A stretch of 64,000 nucleotides of DNA from Cheilinus undulatus (taxonomy: Eukaryota > Chordata > Actinopteri > Labriformes > Labridae): the NCBI RefSeq assembly GCF_018320785.1, contig NC_054885.1, positions 12,460,421 through 12,524,420 on the forward strand, in the 5' to 3' direction. A model generated the notes under the pieces. It made no database searches. It was not told where the DNA came from and saw only the letters and a program-made list of their open reading frames with translations. The position numbers and the translations under genes are program-made. Positions 48,858 through 58,849 of this stretch are shown here, piece after piece; positions within the stretch are counted from its first letter, which is position 1; every line of letters begins with the position of its first letter.

Positions 48858-50880
48858 CTGCAGACAGAGACAGCAGACGGATAGAATCCATTGTTTTTGT
48901 CTTGAACAACTCCCTCCAGCATTAAAAAAATATTTTTTCTCTTTGTTGACATTCCCAAAACAACAACCACAGACAATACTTGATAAAAACTTGATTATTT
49001 AATCATTTTGTAACCTGGTTTGAGCAGAAGCAGACACTTACATAAAAGAGTAACGCAGCAGCACAGGGAACTAAAACAGAAATATTGATAAAGCAGCCTA
49101 AAAAGCATAACATCAAGGCCGTGAACCAACATTGAGGTGTTTTCAAGTGTTGCTGAATTCCTTGTGCCTGTAAATTGCTTCTATTGAAGAAGCAAGGTAG
49201 AGTATCAAACTAACAAAAGCACTCAGATTTCAAGGCAAGAATCTTTTACTGGAACACATAAGTGATGTCTCTCTCTGCTCTCCTGATTATGAAAAGAGCT
49301 TGAAAACTTGAGCAAAGCAGGCAAGTCTGAAACTTTCAAATGTCTGACAAGGCATGAACTGAATTTCTTCCTCACCTCTCCTCGTGGATTCAACTCCCAC
49401 TCCCAGCAGTAAAATCACAGGTGGTTGTCAAATATCTGCATGCCACAGGGCTCTGCATACCATACAGTACTAACTTTTGTGCTGCACAAGTATCCTGCTG
49501 TACCCATACTGGGCTTCCTATGGATTATGGTATAGCATCTGCACACTTTAATACGGGGCACCTCTGAAGCCCCTGTGTTAGCAACCTTTGAAAGAGCGCC
49601 AGCAGCAAATATTTTATACACCTAGCCAAGTTACATTCTGCATCTACAGAAACACTGAAGCTTACTGTGCTCATGAACTGAACAAAATCCCATATTACTT
49701 CCTGGAGAGCTGCAGAAACACAGCATGAAGAAAGAAGATATAAAGTGTGCTACCTCTGGTTTAAATAAGTAAATGAAAAATCCTCTCCACTTTTAGTCCT
49801 TCCTTTCATTTCTGTGCTAATTTAAAGTCACACTGCGTTGCTTTTTCATTACGAAAACCTTCTACTTTTGTGCTCTCATGCAACAGTCGTCATATTATTT
49901 CCTCTTTCCTGCAGCTTAGAGGGGGACCATTGACATGGAAAATCATCATTCCCCTCTCCAGAGGCTGCAGACGACTACGCTTCTCTTCCTCTCAGCACAC
50001 CAGTGTATTTTACTGCGGCTCTAAAAAGTACATCATATCTGACATCAGGAGCAGATTATCTTAACATCTTCTGCCAGTAGGGGATTATGGAATGATAATT
50101 TAGGTAATTGCTCTAATTAAGAGCTATTTTGGTGGGATTTACTGTTTTTATGCAATCTTCTCTTTTTACCTCTATGGTGGGATATGTCATACATTTCACT
50201 TATTTATTGATCTGTATCTAACTGAATCACACATAATAATTCTGAAACAAAAATACAGAATCAACATCATAGAAAGCAAATAGATGACTTCCAAAAACAG
50301 TGTTACCTAACTGATCTAAATCTATTACCTCCACTTCAACCGGCTTAATCATACAAATTTGACTCGCATATTTATGAACACAACACTCAATATTTAAGGC
50401 TGTGAGGCAATGAACTTGTTTTATTAATAAGTCTGCTGACTAGATTTATTAAATATTTGTCATAGCCAAAGTTCACTGCTGACCTCCCTGACGTGTCATA
50501 GAACTCATCAGATGAAACATCTTCAAAGGGGGCATCCCACTTGACAACCCTGGGTTATGTCCTTGCTCCTGCTGCCCATAGGTCTAGGCCTCATGGGTAA
50601 GTTAGCATCAACATTGTTCCTACTTAGACCTTGCATATAAGCAGCGAGGATTTGTTGAAGATGGTGATGCTGTTGCAACTAAGGTCCATAAGGTTGGTTA
50701 TGTAACATCAGTAGAACATAGGGGCATAATGAAGATAAGGGGACTCTTCACAGAGCGCTTATACTTTCATTAGGGTACAATTATCTTGTGTTTATTTCTA
50801 ATCTAATCCTCTCTTAAGGCAGTAATTGATTAAGTCCATAATTCTTGTAAATAACAATCAAGTATGATACAGTATTATAG
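48858..50880. other. chst12 first intron, no element named
   Basis: AT-rich DNA, with no recognised exon or repeat that I can name. Confidence 0.35.
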
Positions 50881-50883
50881 AGC

Positions 50884-51368
50884 AGCGGTTCTACAGTGGT
50901 GTGGCAAGGTGGCAAGTCTAGGTGTGCCCTGGGAATTTTTAAAACCATGCATGATTATTATGACTACATGAGTATCAAAAAATTCGACAACAATTTAGAA
51001 ACTCAGCATTATCTGTAGTATTTCTGGTATTTTCTTAATGAGCCTTTGTTTCATATGCATGTTTTTGTGTAATCTGATGTAAAAATAACTTACAACAGGT
51101 GCAAAATTTTGGGATTAGTTACATTAGAGGGCTTTAATAGCTTTGAAAAAGGCTGATATGACTGAAATATATGCTGCACAAAATATGATTATTAGCATGT
51201 ACTTATGTAATTCAGTTGTTCCAAAATGGTGTAAGATTGTGAATTTGAACAACCATGCATTCTTGCTAAAACTATGTATCAACTAAAAACACTCTTAGAA
51301 AACATAAGGGGAAATTCTGCATGGCTATGACGATGGTGTGCCTTGAGCAAAAATGTTTGAAAATCACT
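50884..51368. mobile_element. hAT-type MITE, decayed ends
   Basis: Left cagcggttctacagtggtgt and right ggtgtgccttgagcaaaaat ... gaaaatcactg are roughly inverse. No clear target duplication remains, so this rests on end similarity to fish hAT MITEs. Confidence 0.5.
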
Positions 51369-51399
51369 GATTCCATGGTGAACGGAACGCACATCATCA

Positions 51400-52085
51400 T
51401 CAGCATAATATCGGTATCCTCAGACATTGGTTAAAAAAGTTTAATAATGTATCAGCAGATATGAACATCTTTGCAGATATTCTAAAGCTGTAAATATCAG
51501 CCATATGTACAAACAAGTTAGTGTAGTTTTAGGCAATATACAGAGGAGACTGAAATATACCGAGGCGTAGAACAGAGTTTAGCCAGAAGGTGGCGTCTAT
51601 TAGAGGCGCACATTCATTTTATGCCTCTTGCTTTTACATAGCTCTCCTTTGGTGAGTTATTTATGTATAAATTGCGTCCATCTTGTTTGTTAAAACTGTG
51701 TGTTTTCTGTGTACTGTCTTGTGAATCGTGCTTTTATTTTAATGTCTTTTGCTCTTTCTGTAATTACCTGCCTTAGGACAACGGATGAAATTTAGCTATT
51801 GTGATAATTCCGGCATATTTACATTGACGTGTTTTGCAGAAATGTTGATTGATGTGCGCTGTCCTAATCAAATAAATAATAAAAACAAAACAAAACAAAA
51901 CATAAGCTGCCGACTTGTTCTTTGTTCATCCTTAAACTTTCAAATGTCTTTCAAGGACTGAAGTTTTAAGACCCTAAATTACATTTATATAACTGTATCA
52001 GTATTAAAATTGGTATCAGCTCAAAAGATTTTTAAATATCAACATACCGGATATCGTTAATATAATATATTGTGCATCCTTATCT
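51400..52085. repeat. Dispersed repeat, minus-oriented copy, with a LINE 3' tail inserted
   Basis: The right end (cataccggatatcgttaata ... tattgtgcatcctta) is the inverse of 25510-25560. From 51650 to 51905 the sequence ends aatcaaataaataataaaaa plus (CAAAA)n, typical of a LINE 3' tail. Confidence 0.5.
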
Positions 52086-52267
52086 GACAGATTTATACCT
52101 GTTGCTCATTACCTCAGAAATACATAACATGAGGAACTTTAAAAATAATTGCATTAAATTGCAAACTTAATACAGGGAAAATTATGGGAGCTGACCAAAG
52201 TGTTGCCAATGTTTTTGTGTAATTTGACCTTTTGCGATTTGCCTGTCATTAGGCTACTTACTTATTT

Positions 52268-53594
52268 TAGGGCTGTCAAAGTTCATCACATTAGTTGCGA
52301 TTAACTAAGATCCACCATTCATTTTTTCAACATTGCGATTGTTTGGTTGATCCATGTGAGCATCTCCCTCCCTCGCCCACCACTGCGCCTTGATGATTTA
52401 TCTCACTGTAAAATTAAAAAAACCCTCAGAGACAGCTCATTGGAGAAGGCTACTCTTTGTAGTATCAAACATTTTCCTTTTTACTGTTCCCCTTTATTTC
52501 TTTTTAACCCTTAACAAGTTCTTTTTTCCAAAGTTAAGTTTAGGGATGGGAATTGAGGACCGGCTCCAGTTGAGAACTGGTTCCAGTTGGTTCAATTGAT
52601 TAACATTGTTTCAATTTTATCTTTTTGATTCCCTTATTGATGTTTTACTTCCCCGTGCCTTGAAAAACACCGTCTTGCAAGAGGCATTCAGCGCAAACAA
52701 GAACAGAGAAGTCAAAGAAGTAAAAATGGTGGACAGTCACAGAAACAGGCCAAAGCGGTTGAACGTGTGGCTTCATTTCTCAAAAACTGATGCCAGCAGC
52801 GTGACGTGCAACATCAGTCAAACAGTGATTAGGCATCTATCTCTCTGCACAAGAACTCTTAATTTTGTACAAGATTTTAATTTGTTTTTATACATCCAAA
52901 GATTTAGGATCCAGCCACTGGTTTTATATTTATTTTGAGGTTTTATCTTTTAAATAAAATGAGCAGCAGTATTGTATTTAAGTTCAAGCTCAGAAATTGA
53001 ATTTCCAGAGAGCAGTTTGTTTGCTTGGAAACATTTCAGACACACACACACAAAAAAAAACTGTATATTTTAGCATGTTCTCCTCCCAAACACTTGATTT
53101 TTAACATTTTTAGTTATCTAAGCCGTTTATTATAGCCAGTATTTGAATTGTGCTTCTCATTGAGTCTCACTGAAGGTGGCATTCATCCTGTTCAGCATTC
53201 AGAGAGAAAGACACTCCATAAAATTTGAGTTAACAGTGAAAACCTACTTTTTCCAAAAGGAAAATGAACTGGAAAGAATTTATAAGGGAATCAATAAAGA
53301 CCTGAATCGATAAGCAGAATTGATATTGGAATAGAAATCAATAAAATCAGATCAATTCCCATCCCTGCTTTTATTCATGTTGTGATCTTTATTCTGCCTA
53401 TAAAAGCAGGTACAAACAGGAAGTCAATCACCCTTAGTTTAAAATAGTTGAAAATTTCAAAATGATCCAAAAAAAGTTTTAAATGCAAAACAGTGGAATT
53501 GTGAAATGTATTTTTTTTTTAAATAAAGGACGCGTGATCGCAATTACCTATAAATTCTGAGATGGTTAAAACTTGTAATCTTTTGATAGCCCAA
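52268..53594. mobile_element. hAT-type element (outer), interrupted by another hAT-type element
   Basis: Left end tagggctgtcaaagttcatc; the inverse of the right end reads ttgggctatcaaaagattac. Candidate 8-base duplication: ACTTATTT (52260-52267) and GTTTATTT (53595-53602), two transitions apart. The inner element occupies 52542-53366. Confidence 0.65.
52542..53366 (+). mobile_element. hAT-type element with perfect 14-base ends and a BED-finger-like remnant
   Basis: GGGATGGGAATTGA at the left is the exact inverse of TCAATTCCCATCCC at the right. Inside, at 52606-52938, a frame reads KRLNVWLHFSKTDASSVTCN, like the start of a BED-type zinc finger of hAT transposases; the second half of the finger is lost. 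It lies within another hAT-type element. Confidence 0.75.
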
Positions 53595-53599
53595 GTTTA

Positions 53600-54086
53600 T
53601 TTTATTATCTTATAACCAAAAGCCCCGATCATCAACCGGAGGTCCGGGGTCCACATCAGGCCCACGACAGCATCCCATTCGGCCCCCAAAGCTCAATTTA
53701 ATTCAGATTCAGGGTCCAAATCAGATCCAGACCAGATGTGTCTCTTCATAAGTGGATCCGGTTAGGCTTTGTGCCGGAGCTGGACCGGATTCAGGATCCT
53801 TATTCATTCCGGATCAGTCATGCCGTGCAAGTGGACTCCTAAGCGGATTTTTTTCCCCGATCTGTTCTAGACTTTATGACGCCTCCGCCCCAGATCCAGG
53901 TCTGGGTGGCTATGTGGGTGGTTATATTTATCAGGGATATCCAAAGAACGGCTCCGGGGCCACCTGTGACCCTTTTTCAATAAATTTAAGGTTATTTCTA
54001 TATAATTAAGGAACATTTTTTTCACTCACATGAACAGGACACTTTTTTATGGTAAAACTAGTGGACAAGTTAAAAAATGGAATTTG
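53600..54086. other. GC-rich unassigned block (ggatccgg-rich)
   Basis: 53620-53960 is GC-rich and full of ggatcc/ccgga-type words (gtggatccggttaggctttg; gctggaccggattcaggatc). It looks repeat-derived; I cannot name it. No gene. Confidence 0.3.
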
Positions 54087-54260
54087 GGGGCGCACCGTTG
54101 GTCAAGGCGCGCACCATGTACGCAGGCGACCCAGGTTCGAATCCAGCCTGTGGCACTGTTTCCTGCATGTCTCTTCCCCGTTTCTGACTCTATCCGCTGT
54201 CCTCTCTCTAATAAAGGCATGAGAAAGCCCAAAAATAAATCTTAAAAAAAACAAAAAAAA
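54087..54260 (+). repeat. tRNA-derived SINE, complete copy with A-rich tail
   Basis: The head gcgcaccgttggtcaaggcg is A-box-like and ggttcgaatcc is a good B box. The tRNA-unrelated tail (ctgactctatccgctgtcct) matches the copy at 32965. It ends in a poly(A)-rich tail at 54240-54262. Confidence 0.85.
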
Positions 54261-54262
54261 AA

Positions 54263-55639
54263 AAGGAATTTGGCAAAAAATAAAACGGATTTCACAGGGC
54301 CTTAGAATATGGACTGAGTTCACAGTTAGAGGCTCAAAATAAGGAACAAATTTGGTCCTGCTAGCTTGATCTAAACAACCTTACTCTTTGAGCACTCTAG
54401 TTTTGCACAAAAAGTCATCTTACACATCAAATTAAACAGAAGAAGCTCAGCTACAAGCCCAAACATTTTACCTACACCACAAACAACTCAAAAAAGGAAT
54501 CAAATCAATGACAACATATCAAAATAGCCGTAGCGCTACATAGCCAGACACTTCCGCCCTCTATGGGATGAAGTCTGGTACTACAGACACAAACAAGGTC
54601 TCATTTGAAAGCCCAACCCTGGTGTTGTTTTTTTTTTTGCTTTGTTTTTTTGTGCCATTGAAAATAAATCTGTTCCTCTTGGTGTCAAACTTTAGTTCCT
54701 TTGTAAGATTTTCTTTAAAAGGGAACTGTATGGAGGTCTAGGTGATTTGGGGGCAAAAAACAGAAATCCATGATGCAGTGTCCACCTATAATGGTGTATG
54801 AGTAAAAAAAAAAAAAAAAAAAGTTTAATACCTGAGAGTTTTCAAATGGCACAGATAGTGCCAAAATGGGCCAAATTGTTCCCAAATGGCACAAGAGGGG
54901 ATTTCGCCTGGATATTTTCAACTAAAATATCTCCCGTCTTGTCCTGATAACCCTCTTGTTGCATAAAAGTTTTGGCCTACTGGAGATTTTTGGACTTCAA
55001 CTGCATTATTTCTACGGTATATATATGCTAAAAAAAAATAAAAATAAAAATGAAAAATAGGTGAAAATTTTTATTTATAACGTGTGTGCTATTGTTATTC
55101 ACTCTTACCCTGTGACATTTCAAAAATGCCCTCTTCATTATTGTACCTTGATTATGCAGACAGGCATTGTAGTTCCAGAGTTATACTCATTTAAAGATGG
55201 GCTGGTTATTTCGAGCAGTAGCCTAATAAAAAAGGCTAGGGCTTAACAGGTTAAAAAAAAAGGAGCCGTAACGTTTTTCAAATACTAGAAAACGAAAGTA
55301 TTAAAGCCTTGAACATTTTACAACCTTCATAACTACTCTATTGAAGTAAACTACCTGAAACCCCTCTCAAAGACAATGCACGGTTGCTATGGACAAAATG
55401 CCAAAGCATTAAACCAATATTTTTTAATACACAGGGAATGCAACTCTAATTTTAACGCCCATGGTTCACGCGCATCTTTCCGTGTTGACATAGGGAGCTT
55501 ACCGGAGTAGAGTCAAGACATCACATTGTTATTCAAAGTAGCATGAGGCATTAATTACCCTTGCATATCATCCGTTATTTGCCCCATATAAGCAAACAAT
55601 GTTGGTTTTGTATACTGCGGGTAAAAAGGGGTATTAAGA
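54263..55639. other. chst12 upstream DNA, AT-rich, no gene
   Basis: A-runs at about 54805-54822 and 55028-55045. No exon or repeat named. Confidence 0.35.
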
Positions 55640-56270
55640 GCAGCACGAGCTCACCGGACCACAGATAAATCACACCGTCCTGCCCGCAGCAGCCCGCCAG
55701 CGGATGCCAGACCGGGGACATACAATGTAGCCTTTGACGGGGAGCAGCGCCGCGGGAACGGGCTGTTCCTCACCCTGGGGTGGCTTTCGGCTCGTGGCTC
55801 GGTTCGACAAGGTGTCTCGTTAAACCGCGAGTCAAACTGCCGTAAAGAGATAACGCACAAAGCAGAGAAAACAACACGCTTCCGTTCAGCCTGTGGTGGG
55901 TTTATCAATACACGCTGTCAGTCAGTGAGCCTGTGGCGGAGTAAAGGTGGCAAAGTAGTGCTCAGTATTCCTGCAGAGGTGCATTCAAAAACAGCGTTGT
56001 TGCTGAAATGTTAGGCTTTGTTAAAAATATAAAAGATGACTATAAAGAACAGCTTCTCACCTCTTTTCGTCCCCGTGAGCTCTCAGCGCCGCGTCAGCTG
56101 AGTCTGTGATGAGAGAGAGAGAGAGAGACCCGATTTTTTTCCTTGGAGATGGAGCGTGAGTCTCGCAAATCACCGCGAGAATTCGCCACTGATATTCCTG
56201 CGGAGTGAGCTCATGAAGGGAAAAATTCACTTTCTGGGTCAGCTCCAGCATAACATGTCTCCACTCCGGG
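55640..56270 (-). promoter_or_regulatory. chst12: GC-rich promoter candidate with two possible chst12 first exons
   Basis: This block is much richer in CpG and G+C than its surroundings. On the minus strand two donor-like sites occur: GAAAAGAG|GTGAGA with the exon ending at 56061, and GGTCCG|GTGAGC with the exon ending at about 55656. Either could be a non-coding first exon joined to the acceptor at 48858, giving a first intron of about 7 kb. A GA-repeat (56109-56128) lies just upstream. There is no transcript evidence; the assignment rests on position and splice-site quality. Confidence 0.4.
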
Positions 56271-56349
56271 ATGATTTATGTAGACAGCTTCCTCCCACCC
56301 CCTCCACCTCCCCCTCCTTCCCCACAGAGGCAGCGTGCTGGAAATAACC

Positions 56350-57450
56350 TGCTGTACCTGCAAAAACAAATGTCATCTTCACCAGAAAAAAAAAAAAAAA
56401 AAAAAAAATTAAGAGTCAAAGTGAGAAATGTGCCTGTAGGGATGTGTGTCTATTTTGGTTGCCTTGGGCTGATGTGCTTAAAATCCTGTTATTTGTGAAC
56501 CCTTTTCATCCTGTGACATCAAACATAGCGAGGAGCCCCTACAGAGCTGCTGATTCGCTTTGCAGCATAACCCCAGACACACATCAGCATCTGCTTTCAA
56601 TCAACTTCACACATTTCACCCAGACCCTGGATTTTATTCTCAGCTCTGTGCCTTGAAGAATTTGCAAATACATCTGTACACTTGCAGTCATTTCCTGTAA
56701 ACACACCAAAACACACACACAATAAGCATTAAGAAGAAGATGCTTACTAATCCCTGAAAGGGAAATTCAATTTTACACTGTCATTGAACACATGGGCTAA
56801 AATATGCACAAAGAGGATCCAGAGGACAAGTGCTACTAGAGAGAATGTGGGACTGCTGCAACAAATATGCACCCTTCCAGAAGAGATATGGAACAAGTGT
56901 GCTCAAAAGCAGTGCTCAGGAAGCAAACAAGCCCATCTCCAGCTACTAGACCAGTTTCCAGATTTGTTCAAAGTGGGACTTGAACTCACATCCTACTGGC
57001 TCCCAACCCAACTGAGCTTTGTACAACGCACGTACTATTCTTTCTAAACACACAGAGACATTGCACATTAAAAGGCATATACAGCCACACTATCATTCAA
57101 AAATTGCATAACTAATCTGAAAAGTTCAGGTTCAAAGTTTAAAGACTGCATTGCTGTTTTGGGTTTCTTAATAGAGCATATTGTTGACATGGTTATTCCG
57201 GGAATATTGCATATAGCTTTGTACGCGTCTTTCCTCCCAGATGGAGAGATTATCTGGCAGCCTTATGAAAGAGGGCTAAATCCCCCTCCAGCCTGCCCAT
57301 ATTTGTCAAACTGAACCTTCTGGTGGCCTAAACAGAGCTTTATGTGCTGTAATAATCAACATAGTGACCAAAGCTCATGTGGGCTTAGATGTAATATTGC
57401 AAATTAAGCTTACCTATGTCTGATATTTTGTTGGGCTAAATCTGCAAGGA
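56350..57450. other. Between the chst12 promoter and the card11 3' end; dispersed repeat at 56750-57070
   Basis: 56750-57070 contains ccatctccagctactagacc and gacttgaactcacatcctac, words typical of a fish retroposon tail; a poly-A run lies at 56385-56408. No gene. Confidence 0.4.
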
Positions 57451-57454
57451 AACA

Positions 57455-58350
57455 TTAACCCCCTTGAATTTTTTACTCTTTCAATGATTTAATAAATCAG
57501 TCATGGTCAGTATAATTTGGATTTTTTTGACCATAAAAACCATTTAATATCAAAACAGAAATCTACAAAGTAACGTCAATTAAACAAAAATATGTAAGGT
57601 CAAATAAGTGACTGCTTTAAAGCGAATGACCTAATTCAACAGAGGTCCAGCCAGTTGGTGCTAGGAGTCTCACAATTAGTGAAATGGGGATCACCTGAGT
57701 GCAGTGAATGTGTCTCAAGTGATTGTAGTATAAAGACGCCTGTGTCTGGAAGGTCCAGTCACTGCTTCAGACAGCTATGAGTTCTCTGAAGGAGTGACAA
57801 GTTTCAGCAGCTGAGATGAGAGACTCTGCATACAACTGTTGTCCAGGTTCTTCACCAGTCAAAGTTTTTGTGGGAGAGTGGCAAAGAGAAAGCCACTGTT
57901 GAAGAAACTCACAGGAAATCTCAACTAGAGTTCACCAAAAGGCATGTGGGAGACTCCACGGTCAAATGGAAGAAAGTTCTTTGGTCTGATGAGACCAAAA
58001 TTACATTTTTTGGCCATCAGACAAGATGCTATGTTGGGAGGACACCAAACACTGCACATCACCACAAACACACCATCCCCACAGTGGAGCATGGTGGTGG
58101 CGGCATCATGCTGTTGGAATGCTTCTTGGCAGCCAGCCCTGGAAGGCTTTTAAAAGTAGATGGTAAAATGAATGCAGCAAAATCCTGAGAGACAATCTTA
58201 TTCAGTCTACAAGAGAATTACGGCTTGGCAGATTTTTTTTTCCCAGCAAGACAATGACCTGAAGCATACAGCGAAAGCTACACAGAAATGATTTAGGTGA
58301 ATGTTTTGGAGTGGCCGAGTCAAAGCCGAGACCTCAGACTAAAAACCCCG
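57455..58350 (+). pseudogene. Tc1-like transposase pseudogene
   Basis: The plus strand reads VKWKKVLWSDETKITFFGHQ, TPNTAHHHKHTIPTVEHGGG and FLAASPGRLLKVDGKMNAAK at about 57950-58188, the DDE core of a fish Tc1 family, flanked by related non-coding DNA from about 57455. Frameshifts before and after disable it. The element at 10735-11095 is a deleted relative. Confidence 0.88.
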
Positions 58351-58576
58351 TTATGACTGAAACACTAGTCATTGGTAGGTAGGCTTTACAAGAAGATATT
58401 TATTTAAATATAAGAACAGGAAAAGGTTAAGATGGACTGATTTTAATACCCATTAGGCTGTTTGACCTAATGAAAAACACTAATGTGACCCTTGAAATAT
58501 TTGTGCTTACAGCTGTTCACCACAAAAGAGAAAGATTACAATATGTTTCAAAGATATTAAATACTCAGTTTTGATG

Positions 58577-58582
58577 CTTTAT
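58577..58582 (-). terminator. card11: Candidate card11 poly(A) signal
   Basis: An AATAAA on the minus strand lies about 270 bases past the stop codon. Other AATAAA words occur in this AT-rich DNA (for example about 58397), so the choice is tentative. Confidence 0.3.
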
Positions 58583-58849
58583 TTCACTTATCTGCTTGTC
58601 AAAGCTTGTCATTGAGTTGGATTTGAGTCTTAATAAGTCTTAGCACTAGATGGCAGTGTAATCAAAGCGAACACTGCTAAGAGAATGAAACTGAAGCAAA
58701 AAGGAGGGCACTTTGATCCTCGTTCAATTTAGTAATGTAACTTTTTGATGTTTTCAGTGTGGTCACTCAAAGGAAACCACTCATTTGCTTGTAAATATAC
58801 ATTTTAATGAGGACTCAGGTTATGTTTTTAATGTACAGAAGATGTGCAT

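Noticed and set aside
54087-54160. Possible functional tRNA gene
   Set aside because: Has a B box but the stem pairings are poor and it continues into a SINE tail with an A-rich end.
56057-56251. 64-codon minus-strand frame in the chst12 promoter block
   Set aside because: No homology; crosses the candidate donor at 56060, so more likely 5' UTR than coding.
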